Origin: Euglena gracilis
Lineage: Eukaryota; Euglenida; Euglenophyceae; Euglenales
Direction: 5' to 3'
Assembly (NCBI GenBank): GCA_039621445.1
Contig: CP154956.1
Span: 40,944,437-41,008,436 of the forward strand
Length of the DNA: 64,000 bases
The notes under the pieces are model-generated. The model was given only the letters and a program-made list of their open reading frames with translations, ran no database searches and had not been told where the DNA came from. Numbering within the stretch: the first letter of the stretch is position 1; each line of letters starts with the position of its first letter. A program made the position numbers and the translations under genes. This document shows positions 32,801 to 44,100 of the stretch, piece by piece.

Positions 32801-35800
32801 CACACACCAGCCCGAAGAAGTCGGAAAATGCACTTCAAGATATAAACAAAAGTTTGGTGGCCCCGCAATGCAATGTAACCGGAGGTCATACCTGGCAGAC
32901 AGGCGGCGGGTGTCCCACAGGGCACAAGTGTGGTCCGCACTGCACGTGACGAGCAGGAACTCCGCATGCTGGCTGAACGCCACACAGTTGACGTCCCTGT
33001 GGGGGGAAGGTCAGGCGAAGAAGCCCCGGTGAGCTCTGACCATACCATTGCTTAGCGACCCCGGGGGGGGGGGAGGGGGGGGCACTTTCCACTCCGAAAA
33101 AACCAGTCAGTCACTTTTTTCGGCCAAGCCAGTCAGTCACTTTACCCCCCCGGGGGGGGGGGTCGGCCACTCAGGAAAACCAGTCACTTTTTGGCCTTTC
33201 AAGGCCATTTTTGGCCAAAAATTTCTCCGGCGCCTTCGGCGCCGGTTGGCCACTCAGCCACTTTTGGGTGATTTCTGGCCTACCCCACCCCCGGGGGGAA
33301 GGGGGTCACGGCCAAAAAACCAGTCAGTCACTCTGAAAAAACCAGTCAGTCACCCCCCCCCCGGGGGGGTGGGGTGGGACAGGTGTTAAGCAATGGTCTG
33401 GCTCTGACGCGACGCTGACGATCTGATCCTCTGCCACTCAGCAGGGCAGGGATGGATGGGAAGCCTTGAGGGCAGGGGGGTTCCGGAGGAAATTTTCGGC
33501 TTTATGGATGGGCAAAGGGCCGGATACCAGTCCAAAATTCGTCAAAAATAGCTGATTTTTCTCTGAAATTGATCCAAAAACGCTTGCGATTTTTTCCCGG
33601 AAAATGAACAAAAAAATGCCCCTTTCCCTCACTTTTGAGATATTGCACATTTGTTAATGTTTTGGTATGCACAGTGCTGGGATAAAAAAATTTCGCAATT
33701 TGGAACCTGCCAAGGAGGGGGGGGGGTGGGTCCGGCACCTCCTCCCAACATCCGGGGGGGGGGGGGGGGGGGTCCGGATCTCCCTACCACTTACCGGCTT
33801 CCCATCTATCCCTGTGGCAGGGGGTACAGCTCATCCGCATCCGCCCACTGTCTGTGTCCGACTAAAATTCGGTCCGCTCACATAGAGCAGGGTGGGTGAG
33901 GAAATGATCTGGGGAGGGGGCAAAACTTACCGCTGGTGCGCCTCTACGGAAGAATACGGAGTCGGCAACCTGCGCATATCCCACAGATTGAGCCTGAGGG
34001 AGAAGAGAGGCACAGGGAGACAGAAAAAAGGAAAGCGGATGTGTGGTTTTTGTCTGATGTGCTGCATTGTGTTGCGTTGTGGTGCGTTGTGTTCGCTGTG
34101 CCCGAGTTTGGCAGAGACGTACCGGAAATCGTCACCCACCGAGCCGAACAACCATTGGTGGTGGGCATGCCACGCCACTGACTCCACCGCCCCCTTGTGG
34201 CCCTGCGGAGACGTCAGGCCACACGCATGGAAACCAGCATCCTACCAATCCCTGACATCAGCCCAGTCTCGAAGGAAAACCAAACGTCCACCAGTTGTTT
34301 TACGGGCTGAACAAATCGTTAAATTCATTGCCTAAAACTGCCATAGAAATGGAAGTTTCCGGGATTTTTCAACCAGAAAAAACGCAAACATAACCCCCCA
34401 ATGTTATCGAACTCCTACCAAAATGCAAAACCAAGGGGGGGTTCACTTAACAACTTCATTTTTCTTAAATAATTCCTGTGCGTCTATTGAAATTCTGAAA
34501 ATATTTGTTCAAGGTACTCATTGCAAACAAATACCTCTGGTTTTCCTGGCAAACAGATATTAGCAACGACAATTTGGCCTCTGCTCCAAAGGGGCAGAAG
34601 CGGGGTAGGGATGCAAATTTAATTAATTGCATGATAAAGGAAAATGCCAGTGGGTTTCGATTTGACTATTTCTTTTACTACTTTCAGGGAAAAACTTGCA
34701 TTTTTTGTTGTTTGTTGGTTGTTAAAAATGGTTGTTAAAAATCAACACCAAAATGAACAATGAACCACGTTCTACGATGAGAAAAATTACAGCACAGGAG
34801 GTGTTACTGTTATCCCTTCCAAGAAAAAAATATGCATTCTCAGACATTTTTGGATGCATTTGGTTGGAGTCCTTGCACCCACTAATCCAAGAAACCTATG
34901 AATATTCCAGATCAGCCAAGAAGAATCCCCAAGGGGGGCACACCAATGCAGGAAAACAGCACGAGCTCGTCCAAAGAGCAGTAACACACACCTGGACCTC
35001 GACCAGTGGCTCCGCAGCTCGAGTCAAATCCCAGGCGAGCACCAAGCCGTCCTCCCCTGTGCGATCCGCCCCGTGGGTGCATGAAAGCCAACAAACTTCA
35101 GCAGGGGGCTGTCAACAGGCAAGTCCCCCCCCAGGCAGGGTGGTGGTTTCCTTGCCTTTGCTGGCAGATGCCCCATCGGGGCCGGTGGTGCAGGTGAGAA
35201 GTAAGAGCAAATGGCATCACAATTCGGGGTGCAAATGCTTGGAATCCCAGGGCTTACTTTTCCCTTTCGGAAGGTAAGAAATGCTGAAACGAAAATGCAA
35301 ACACAGTTCCCACCACTTCGTGCTCGAGAAAGAAGCTGTTGGGGAAATCCTGCAAGAAAAATTCCCCGAGTCTGAGACATAAAAACAACGCGTAATACGT
35401 CACAGGCTGTGGGATCCCTCGCCCCATCCCATTCGCCCCAGGATGCCAAGGTGCCAAGGACACACCCCCGCTGAGGAGGACGGACTCCCTCGTCGGGTGC
35501 CACGCCAGGCCGTAGCCTCCTTTCGTGGCCCCAGGGGCGTGCCCCCAAGAGGGGCCAATGCCCCAAGGCAACAATGACAACGCCACCAATGGGCCAACCT
35601 TGACACGCACTCACTTGTATTTGATGAATCGAAAACGGCAGTTGATATGCAGGAGGAACCCACTGCAGTGGCTGCCGAAAGCACGCCACCATTCAACGAA
35701 ATTTAACAAACCTTGCAAACCTCTGCTCCTTTAGGACTGGTGCAACACGCCGCTGACCACCCCCATCCCCAGACCTGAATGAGACCCAGGGCTGCCACCC

Positions 35801-38000
35801 CCCCCCCAACATATCAGTAGCAAATAGCAGTTCTTCGGCGCCGAAGACAAAAAAATGACTTAAAAATTGGCCCCAGAAAAATGGGAAAAGGCGGTGGGGA
35901 CGCCCCCACCCTCCCATGAGGTTTTCAGGATTCTGTACAGCCCTGGGAAGCCGTCACCCCCCCCCCCGCCTGGAAGCGAAACCAACCCTCCCCCCCCCGG
36001 GGGGGGCGGGGCCCTGCCCATGGCCCAGCAACTGGGCGGTGGGAGCAACGGCCGGCAGCAGGCAGTGCTCCGGGAGGAGGGCGAGGTCATAGACGGGCAC
36101 TGCGGGGCGGGGGCTGCGCGTGGCGACCAGCGTGGGGCGGGCCGGGTTGACCCGCGCGGTGTGGACCTGCGGGGGGGGGGGGGCACACCAGGGGACACCG
36201 TACAGCAGGGCTAAGTCGGCCAGTGAGGATGTTTGGGCAGCCCTGAAAAATCGGAAAATGGGGTTTGGGTGGAGAAAATCAAAGTCAAAAATCCAGGTGA
36301 GAAAAAGAGCGTGTCTCGTTTGGTCCTGCGGAGGAGGTGTCAGGAACCGGAACAAATCGGACCTGGATGTGAAAACTGGACGAGAAAAGAAAGAGAACGC
36401 AAAGTGAACAGGCGAAATGAACAAAAGAAAGATGCGCAAAATACTAAATGGGGGAAGAGTTTTTGGCCAAAAACGGCTGGGTCATTTGTCAAGCCCCCCA
36501 GGTCAACCCAACCAGGAGTCCAGCGTCCCGGCCAGCTCACCCATTCGGACTCGGCGTCGCAGACATCGCAATGGGAAGTGGGGCACAGGGGAGGGGGGGA
36601 GGGGCTCCCCATCATGGGGTGGCGAAACAGCGGAGGAGAGGCCCAGGAGGAGTGGCTCCTCCCCCAACCGCCCACCCCACATCACAGCGCCTTTAGGTCA
36701 CATGAATCACTTAAAAAAAATTAAAGATTACATCGTATTCCACCACCTGGCATTTTCCTGTCACTTTTGCCCTCACATCAACCCCTCGGAACCACAAACG
36801 TCCCATTGGCCAATGTCAGCCTCCAGTTCGGACTCTGGCGTCTGGACAAATGAGTAAAGTTGCAGATCACATGGACGCACGGGGGACACCTCCCCATCGT
36901 GGGGAATGCTGTGGCGAAACAGTAGCCGAGGAGGAGTGGAGGTGGCCTCCTGCGTCCCCGAACGCTATTCTGCACCACCACCCCACAGCGGATACACGTG
37001 CCGGAAATCACAAAGATGAGGCTTGGACAGTTCTGTACATATTAATACATCATAAGACAAAATTTGAAGTGTGGGTATGTATCAATAATACACACACATA
37101 CATTTTGATGGACTCACACAGACATGAATGCATGATGCTCGTCTGCCGCGTGTGGGCTGTTGTGGACACTCACAAAAACAAAACACAACCGAAATTCAAT
37201 TTTATCCAATTTTGGAGCTGCTATTTTAAGAAACCCCCACCTCACCACGGGGAATTTCGGGAAAACCCATTTTGGAGAAGGCCTTTATGGGCAAATCCCT
37301 GGCCGCTGGCTCCTGTAAGGAACACCGGGGAGGGGAACGCAAATGTATTTCTGTTTCTTTCTTTCTTTTTTTGTGTGTGTTTTCACATTCTAATGGGAAT
37401 GAATATCACTCTAAAAAATTGAGAAAAAAATTGTGTGTTGATTTTTCTGGTGAACAGAATCACTGCAGCTGAGTGCAAATTTTTGTTATATTTTTTTGGT
37501 TTTTTCAGTTGTAAAGAAAGTTTTTTTGGAGTCAGCGATTTCCAAAAAAATTCCGAAAAAGATGGGGTTTTTTTGCCAAACCTGAACCCAAAAAAGAGAT
37601 TTTTTCCAGTTTGGTGAAGGTGTGTGGGTAAATCGGGCCCTGCCCTCCACCCCGCCCCACCCCTGCCCACCCCACCCCTCGAACGTGTCTTGATTGACAC
37701 AACTGCCACTGCCCAACGCAACGCAGCCTTCCCCAATGCAGAGCGGCCTTGCGGCGGGACGTCGATGTCGGCCACCAGCAGCGCGTTCGGCTCCCGGCCG
37801 CCGGTGTGCGTCGCCAGCACCAGGCAAGGACCGTCATCCCCGGTGGGGTCCGGTGGGGTCCGGTGGCTGTCCTTGCCTGGCCAGCACCACCGCCTGCGTG
37901 GCGGGGGCGTTGGCCGGCGGGGGCAGCCACGCGACGGTCAGCGAGGGCCACTCTAGGGGGCCAACTCGTACAGGAACGGTGTGTGCGCCGCCACACCGCG
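26825..38000 (-). CDS. RBBP4/RbAp48/MSI1-type histone-binding WD40 protein
   Basis: Minus-strand exons: about 38000-37883, 37815 to about 37762, 36580-36541, 36166-36020, 35526-35466, 35056-34992, 34202-34123, 33993-33931, 32996-32892, 28851-28717, 28545-28491, 27747-27717 and 26977-26825 (TAG). Recognisable pieces in order: TPFLYEL, LEWPSLTVAWLP, THTGGREPN, VHTARVNPARPTLVAT, GGYGLAWHP, LVLAWDL, VESVAWHAHHQWLFGSVGDD, LNLWDMRR, VNCVAFSQHAEFLLVT, ALWDTRRL, VASGSVDKTVRVWDL, GPPELIFTHAGHR, VTEFAWNPF and NDNQLQLWKM. The GPPELIF acidic-loop motif and PFLYEL/LEWPSL helix are diagnostic of this subfamily, which binds histones H3-H4 in CAF-1, HDAC, PRC2 and NURF complexes. Six introns are GT-AG, at least five nonconventional, with helices up to 11 bp. 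All phases from 36166 to 28491 agree. The N-terminal segment shows two apparent single-base shifts, the link between about 37762 and 36580 is incomplete, and the 27717/26977 junction is uncertain by one base. It ends in a Pro-rich tail. Confidence 0.9.
27748..28490 (-). other. Nonconventional intron in the WD40 gene with 8-bp end helix
   Basis: On the minus strand the intron starts GCC-CAGGGCGT and ends ACGCCCTG-ACACC; the 8-mers are exact complements. It joins HAGHR to GRVTEF in phase 0. It contains the A-rich array at 27819-28176. Confidence 0.8.
27819..28176. repeat. A-rich degenerate array (AAAAATGCACA-like)
   Basis: Many short A runs alternating with TGC, GCGA and TGCACA, within the WD40 intron at 27748-28490. 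Similar in style to the 45970-46370 array but not the same unit. Lys-rich and Phe-rich frames here are artefacts. Confidence 0.75.
29231..30827 (+). mobile_element. hAT-superfamily DNA transposon with perfect ends, inserted in a WD40-gene intron
   Basis: Fifteen-base perfect terminal inverted repeats (CATTGGTGTAGGAAC at 29231-29245, its complement at 30813-30827) are flanked by the 8-bp duplication CCACCAGG (29223-29230 and 30828-30835). Eight-base target duplications are the hAT hallmark. The interior carries a decayed transposase (separate entry). Next to both termini lies a C-run ending CCCCGAG. Length is 1597 bp, short for an autonomous hAT, so probably an internally deleted copy. It sits in the 4-kb intron between the exons at 32892 and 28851 of the minus-strand WD40 gene. 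Confidence 0.92.
29359..30739 (+). pseudogene. Decayed hAT transposase
   Basis: Plus-strand reading gives transposase-like pieces in changing frames: an N-terminal piece (29368-29694), a middle piece (about 30135-30416) with the hAT C-terminal dimerisation signature (IPVSTATAERSFSSLRRLK then YLRST), and a tail (LNLDVLLNDFISRNA, about 30655-30700). Stops and frame changes separate the pieces and the BED/catalytic regions are largely missing. The signature resembles the ZMYM1/TTF-type hAT group. Not expected to be active. Confidence 0.8.
31000..31232. repeat. Minisatellite of CATCTTGTCCAG units
   Basis: About 15-18 degenerate copies of a 12-18 base unit (CATCTTGTCCAG plus TATCTG, TGTCTA and similar). 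A few more units recur at 31940-31985. Located in the WD40-gene intron downstream of the hAT element. Confidence 0.85.
32000..32725. repeat. Degenerate GGCCATTTT/CCAAAAT repeat field
   Basis: Recurring CCAAAATTGGCC-, CCACAAAAAG- and CATTTTCGGC-like units, the last about eight times at 32588-32712. Intronic, with no coding signal. Confidence 0.6.
33045..33396. mobile_element. Putative inverted-repeat element with nested C/G hairpins
   Basis: Ends ACCATTGCTTA (about 33045) and TAAGCAATGGT (about 33387) are exact complements of 11 bases. Inside are three C/G palindromes, at least four AACCAGTCAGTCAC units and the stem CCGGCGCC-TTC-GGCGCCGG (33228-33246). No clear target duplication; GCTCTGAC occurs near both sides but not adjacent. 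Intronic in the WD40 gene. Confidence 0.5.
37816..37882 (-). other. 67-nt nonconventional intron with an 11-bp end helix
   Basis: On the minus strand the intron begins GGC-CAGGCAAGGAC and ends GTCCTTGCCTG-GTGCT. The 11-mers are perfect complements. Removal joins VVL to ATHTGG, restoring the WD40 protein; reading through gives a stop. The interior holds two or three tandem GGACCCCACC units. This is the shortest and clearest example in the window. Confidence 0.9.
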
Positions 38001-38371
38001 TGGGGGGTATGGGAGGGGGGGGTGTGGGAGGGTGTGGGGGAGAGGGGTGTGGGGGAGGGGGTGTGTGCGGGGGTGAGGTGGGTGGGGGGAGGCAGAGACG
38101 GTTATTGGGGGGGTGACTTGCGAAGAAAAGTAAAGATCATCCGGGGTAAAAAATGGAAGGTGCCAAAAAAAACAAACAAAAGACCATTCCGTGGAACAAA
38201 TAATTCATAAGATTCTTTCAATGAGTGCAAAAAATTTCAGGGATTGCTGTACAAATTGTAGAGACCAGTCCAGCCAAAGTGAATAATAGTGGATAAATCC
38301 AAAGATCAAATGAAAAAAAATACAAATAAAAAGCGATGGAAAATGTCACAGGAGGTAAAGAAGATTAACTG

Positions 38372-38440
38372 TGAGAATATGTCGACCACTCCAGGAATTT
38401 TACAGGAAGGGCGGGTTGCGCCGCCACACCGGGTGGGGGC
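38372..38440 (-). pseudogene. Partial duplicate of the WD40 first-exon segment
   Basis: The minus strand reads VWRRNPPFL, a stop, then LEWS, mirroring the authentic segment at about 37940-38005 (VWRR..FLYEL..LEWPS). The two share GGTGTGGCGGCGCA and CCTGTA blocks. The copy has a stop and deletions, so it looks non-functional, unless it is the true exon end and the 37940 region is its copy. Confidence 0.45.
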
Positions 38441-38512
38441 CCGCCAGGGGGGGGGGGGTGAGGGCTGTGGGGGAGGGGAGGGCCGGCGGTGAGTGACTTG
38501 GGGAGGGGGTGA

Positions 38513-38547
38513 CTGGACGAGTGTGAACAATGTTCACACTCGTCCAG
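38513..38547. other. Strong hairpin
   Basis: CTGGACGAGTGTGAAC and its perfect complement are separated by three bases (AAT), giving a 16-bp stem. The right arm is followed by a second partial copy (GTGTGAACATTGTG). Function unknown. Confidence 0.7.
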
Positions 38548-39235
38548 TGTGAACATTGTGTGGGGGCGGGACGGTTGCGGGGTGGGGGAGGCATAGGGTG
38601 AGAGTGTTTATTTATTTGCTGGTGGGAATTTTGGCTAGAAAAACTTTAAAGACCTCCTCCAGGGCTTTTTAGAAATTTGCTGAAGACCCCCAATAGCCTT
38701 GTATTCTTGGCTTCCAACACAATTGTTCGGGAACCTTCATAATTATTTGTAAGTATCTGTTATTTGCAAGTAGCGAGGTGCAAAATAATGCATAAATTGG
38801 CCTTTTGATCAAATGAGTGCCATAAATAAAATCAGGAGTCTGAAGCAAAGATGAAATTGCAAAATTCCCACTGACTGGTGAATACTGGTGGATACAGCCA
38901 GGAAACCCCTGTCACAAATACAAACATCAGACCAGGGATGGCGCTCTCAGACAAGGGGAGGAAACCAAATCCAACTTTTCCGTAAAACTGTGATGATTGT
39001 GGGAAGGGGGGGGGGAGTAAAAGCAGCTTTTGAACGAGGAGAGCATTCAAAGATATTCACTGCAGAGGATTCTACACCATACACCGTGTGGTAAATTTTG
39101 AAAAGCGTTTTGAATTCCAGTCAATTTCCCAGCAGAACGCAAAAGAAATTCGTTCCATGCACCGTGTTGCACAGCAAATAATGTTGCTAGAGGTGATACT
39201 GTTTTCAAGTCATCGCTGCAAAAAATAAAAGTGGA

Positions 39236-39605
39236 TGAGCTTGGGAGCTCCTGAAGGAATTTGCATACAACTTGCATTTTTGTATTGTATTTTTTGTGTT
39301 TGTGTTTTTTGAGGTGCCTTCTGATGAAAGTGAGGCCCCTGATGGCAGGTGCAATGAGTTCTGGTGGAGGAACACAAACATTTCCTTCTCATTTGGTTGC
39401 ATTTTCTCCTAATTAAGGAAAATTGGGCCAATTTTTGGCATTCTTGGTATTTGTGTCACCTTCAGAAAGCTGTGGGGGCAAAGAGATATTTCGGTCGGTC
39501 GATGAAACCCCTGAAACACTCCTTATTTTGAAATGTCAATTGCTTTGAGTTTTTGTAGGTAATCGACAATGGCATCTAATTTTTGGGGGAGGACAAGGGG
39601 GAATA
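39236..39605 (+). repeat. Dispersed repeat, copy 2 (plus orientation)
   Basis: Inverted counterpart of 15462-15815; see that entry. The alignment runs from AGCTCCTGAAGGAATTTGCA to the ATTCGATTACC-like end near 39570-39605. Confidence 0.8.
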
Positions 39606-40767
39606 ATCACCCCTTTTTCATCCTGGACCCTCATGATGCCCACAAACCAAGAAAAGAATTACCAGCATGATCCAAAAAATGTCCAAAGAATACCAAAACT
39701 GCTCTTTTGGGATCAATTTCCAAGAAAAAAAAAGGTAGATTTGGAAAAAGCTCGTGATTACTCGTGAAGATTCATGATTATCCGTGCTACCAAAAAGCAT
39801 CTGGGTTTTCACTTTTCTTACACAAAATAGTAATGCACATTCGCAATACATTACAATTTTGCAGCATTCTGTGATATCTTGAAGAAATTGTGAATTGCAG
39901 AATTTTACAAAAAAATTGTCCTAAAAATCATTTTCTGAAGCATGGCACAGGTACCTGGTCAAGCTCAATTTTATTTGGCACTGTTAGCCACTTTGGGTCA
40001 TTTCTGGCTTACAACTTTGGGCCGTTCCCGCCGTTTGGCCGCTTTCATAATCATTCGCGGCTTTTTGTGGTCATCGCGATCATTCATGATTCTGGAAATC
40101 CCAAAATTGTGCAGGTTCGTGATAATTCGTGATCATCCGTGGAACAAATCCGGCAAAAACACAATTTTCCTGGGCATCTGGCGCCTGATCAGGGCTGCAC
40201 AGAAAAAACTATTTAGGGGACGACGCCCACCCTGGAGGTGGGGAAGGGTTGGGTCTTGGGGGGGTCCCCCCACCCACGATGCCACCGCATAAAGAAAAAT
40301 TCCTTCGGCGCAGAAGGCGGGAGGGGTGGGGTGAGGGAGGTCGGACCGCTCCCCACTTTCCCGGGGGGGGGGGGGGCGATCCCCACTCCCAAGAAAACAG
40401 ATTTGGTTCCAACTGAGCATATCCAGACAGGCCCCAACGCCCGGAAAAAAGGTTTTCGGGTTCCCCAAAAAAATCTCCTTCGGTGCTTCACTTCATGTGT
40501 AATTTGTCTTTTGTACTTCAAAAATCTGAAAATCTTTGAAATCCCATCATTTTTGTGTCTGAAATGGAGGTTTTCGGTAATTCTTCAGAGACAATTTTCA
40601 CCCTCACCAGCGCAACATGCTGTCAGGGGGTCTTAAATTTAGGGGGTCTAATTTTTGGATTCTTGCTCGATCGGACAATGGGGGGATTTCAAAAGCCAAT
40701 TTTTCTCAGGTCCTGCCGATGTGCTGCCCATAACAAGGCTGAGGCAGGGATCGGACACACAACTTCC

Positions 40768-41043
40768 TCAGACATACAGAGTCATTGTGGATGCTGCGCT
40801 CGTGATGAAGAGGGAAGCCAAGGCGATGGGGACAAGGAGGGCCGGACGACGAGCAAAACGTAGCAAAACAGTGAGCAGTGGTACTCGATACGGAAGGGGG
40901 TGTGGGGGATAGAGGTGAGCATTGCGGCACACCTTGAATGAGGGACAGGGGGCAGCAGGAGCGACCAGCCGAGGGGGGTTGACCGCTGCTTTCTCAATGG
41001 CCGCTTTCTCATGGACTGCCCGCTTGGGCAGGAGGGCGGGCCA
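40768..41043 (-). CDS. Possible small protein with C-terminal membrane segment
   Basis: Two minus-strand segments. 41043-40933 follows CGCAG, is open for 37 codons (KRAVHEKAAIEKAAV...) and ends at AAG-GTGTGC. 40863-40768 follows CTG-TTTTG and reads LRFARRPALLVPIALASLFI then STMTLYV and a stop: a hydrophobic C-terminal segment preceded by arginines. The first exon uses GT-AG signals while the second fits the nonconventional end, so they may not be directly joined. A GT-AG reading instead gives a tail starting YHCSLFCYV. I do not recognise the product. Confidence 0.3.
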   Translation of the reverse strand, partial: WPALLPKRAVHEKAAIEKAAVNPPRLVAPAAPCPSFKVCRNAHLYPPHPLPYRVPLLTVLLRFARRPALLVPIALASLFITSAASTMTLYV

Positions 41044-41088
41044 CTGCGAATCACCATCACATGCGCACACCTGCACACATGCACACAC

Positions 41089-41199
41089 ACGAACCACCCA
41101 CCCACCCACCAATCCACCCACACCCACCCACCCACCCACCCACCCACCCACCCACCCACCCACCCACCCACCCACCAATCCACCCACACCCACCCACAC
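41089..41199. repeat. (CCCA)n tetranucleotide array
   Basis: About 25 units of CCCA/CACC with two AATC interruptions, giving Pro/Thr/His frames on one strand and Gly/Trp/Val frames on the other. Confidence 0.95.
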
Positions 41200-44100
41200 A
41201 GGTGGGGTGATCCAGGACATATTTTTTCAAGCCAACCAATTCAATATCTGCGTTGCAAAAAAGGGTATTTTGCCATAGAGACACGGGTCGTAAGATACCT
41301 GTCGTCCTTGGTTGTTTTATTAACATTTAGAACTGCTTGCAACGATCAATATGAAAGATTGTGGGCGGACCACACAGGACATGATCTGAGGTGTGATGAC
41401 TGGACGAAGAGGCCCCAGATGGACAACCACCGGGGAAGTCGCGGGAAGGGTTTGAGGGCGGGGCAGGCATTATGTTGAAGGCGTCTTCAAAAACCTTAAA
41501 AACCCTTCAAAACACTGAAACGGTTTTGGGCAAAACACCTTTTTGCCCAAACCTTTGGGCAAATCCCTCTATCACAATTCAAGCTTTAAGAATCTTCTCT
41601 CACCGAGCAAACATGGGCTGCAAAATCTCGATAAAACAAGGCAGGGAAAAAATGATTCCTGCCATTCTTCAAACCTGTCAAGGAGCACTGTGCATGGTTT
41701 TTCATGCACTGAAATGCAAGGCATGTGTTTGGATGCCGGGTCACACCGGTTTTCCTGCACCAAAGCTTGTACTGACCATGCCCACAAAAATGTCAAACGG
41801 TTTCCTTTCTAAGTATGGGAAAAATGCACATTTGCCGCATATACCACATATACACAGAAAAATAAGCATCGTTATATCTGTCACCACAGGCTGGAGATGG
41901 AGCAGCTTTGGTTTGGGGAGGAATTGTGGTTTTGTCACCGAAACAATCTGTTTTTTTTGGAATGGTGGCTGCACCAATATCTGTTGTGTTAAGAGGCAAG
42001 GCAGTTGGCAAGACAGTTGGGGGCAAGACAATTGGTGGGATAACTGTAGACAGCACAACTGATGAACAGACGATGCTCTTTCTTGAGAAACAACCTTCAA
42101 ACATATAATCCAGCAACAAAAAAAACAGACACTGGAATCTCAAAACTGGAATAAAAAAAACTGCAAAAAAACTGCACGTGTGCAGTTTTTTTAAAGAAAA
42201 AAAGCTGCAAAAAACTGCACGGTGCATATTTCCCTCCCCCCTGAACCCAGTTTTGTCTACCCAAACTCAGAAAAACAGGTTTTCGAGAAAATTTAAATTG
42301 ATTTTCAACCCTGTTTGATGACTGGACTGTCCTGGGACCGCCTCTGGAAAAGAGAAATTTAAAACGCGTTGCAAACCATAGCAATTCAAAAAAAATGCCG
42401 TAAAATCCCCACAAATTTTCAAAAAGAAGTTACATTGAAACTAATCCCTGGGCACGGGTGGGGCATCTGGGCCGGGGGACACAGCACACGGCTGGCGGCC
42501 CAGGACGTCGAGGGCAAGGGGGAGGGTCAGGGTTCAGGTCAGGGCTAGGGGGGGGGGGGAAGGGAGAGAGGGCCGGGGCAGGAAGAGGGCCCTGCAACAG
42601 CGCAGAGGAGCGAACAGGACAGGCGCCTGGGGTGGCGAGGCAGGGGCCTCCCCCCCCCAACAGCCACCGCCAAATTTGTTGGCCCTCGGGGGCCTTTGGC
42701 GTTCCGCAGCCGCTGGGCAGTGGGTTGGCCCGCCGCAGCCCGTGGGACAGATCGGGAGGCGCGCAGCACTGGCGGGTGGCACACATGGGGGGACCCATTT
42801 GCGGACCAAGCCCCCCCCACCCCCCCCAGCCGCGCTCAGCGGTCTGCTGCATTAAGAGGCAATCAAATCAAACTCCACAAGCACAAGCAAACTCCACAAG
42901 CAAAAATTTAACAGCAACTGATGCAAACATACAGTTAACATACAGTTATAAAATGAAAAAGGCAAGTTCTTTTTGAAATTCTTCAGAGTCTGGGCGGATT
43001 GAGCTGGTCCCATGAACTTCCTTATTTTGAAAATGGGTTTGTAAGAAATGTATTTTGCTGTGTGCCTCAGACAATCCTTCATATTTTTCTCAGAAAAAAG
43101 ATGAAAAAAGATGCGCATTCCAAAATTAAGAGGAGGCATCGTTATCTCATCTCATCGTCTCGGGGGAGTGGCTTCTGCTCTGTGTTGCCATACCCTGTGG
43201 TCGGTTTCGGCTCTCATCCGGGTCCGTTGATTGCCCATTTGCACACTGTCCAATTGCAATATGAAACACGTTATTCTACAAGATTATCGAATTAATTTAT
43301 GCTTTGGATTACATGGGCATTCTAACAAAAGGACAAACAACAAAGCTAAATGACAATCTGTTGTTGTTTTTTTCATTTCAATGTAAAAATAAAAAAAAAT
43401 AAAAATGCACAAGTAAAAAAAACAAAATTATATATAATGATTTGCTGCTTTCCTCTTTGATTTGACTCTTGCATTGATTTTGGTTTTGATTCTGACGTTT
43501 CTTCTGCCTCTGTGAACTGAGCAAGGAACACAGAGCGTCACCAGAGGCCTCGGACGCTGTAATCGTCTGAGGGGCAAAAAACTACAAATGAGCATCGTCT
43601 GAGGGGCAAACTACAAATGAGTGGTCAGGAAATCAGCTGTCACACAGATGATATTTGCAAACAACACACTTTCGGGCAGTTTGCTCACCACAATCACAAA
43701 GAAACAATGTCTGGCTGCAATGTTATTGCATGACTACCATCGAGCCTGAATTCACAAGTGCGAAAGTCGGAATGTTTACAAATCAAAAAACGTATTATCT
43801 TTACCAAAAAAACAACACATTGTATCTACACTGAGTCAGCCATCAGACGTGGTGTGGAAAACTGATCTTCAGCTGACAGCCAATGCTCCTGCCCTCTCTC
43901 TCTCCCATCTGTTCATTTTGACCACGAAATTGTTGCTAACCCTAGTTCTCTGCACTTCTCTTTTGGGCCCCAGAAGGTTGCCTTGTTTTGTGATGGACAG
44001 GGGGGTCATGATAGTTGCATTGTTAATATTCTCCTTGCAGACTCTCAATAATTTTTAATTGTTCAAGTCTGGGGGAGCCAGAATTGGTGAGAAAAAATAT

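Larger units (their letters stand above)
38001..40767. other. Region upstream of the WD40 gene, no supported gene
   Basis: Contains a partial, degraded copy of the WD40 N-terminal exon (38380-38440), a strong hairpin (38513-38547), repeat copy 2 (39236-39605) and otherwise mixed sequence. The real start codon of the WD40 protein should lie here but was not identified. Confidence 0.5.

Noticed and set aside
42440-42840. GC-rich block open in several frames on both strands
   Set aside because: No frame shows motifs or paired splice signals.
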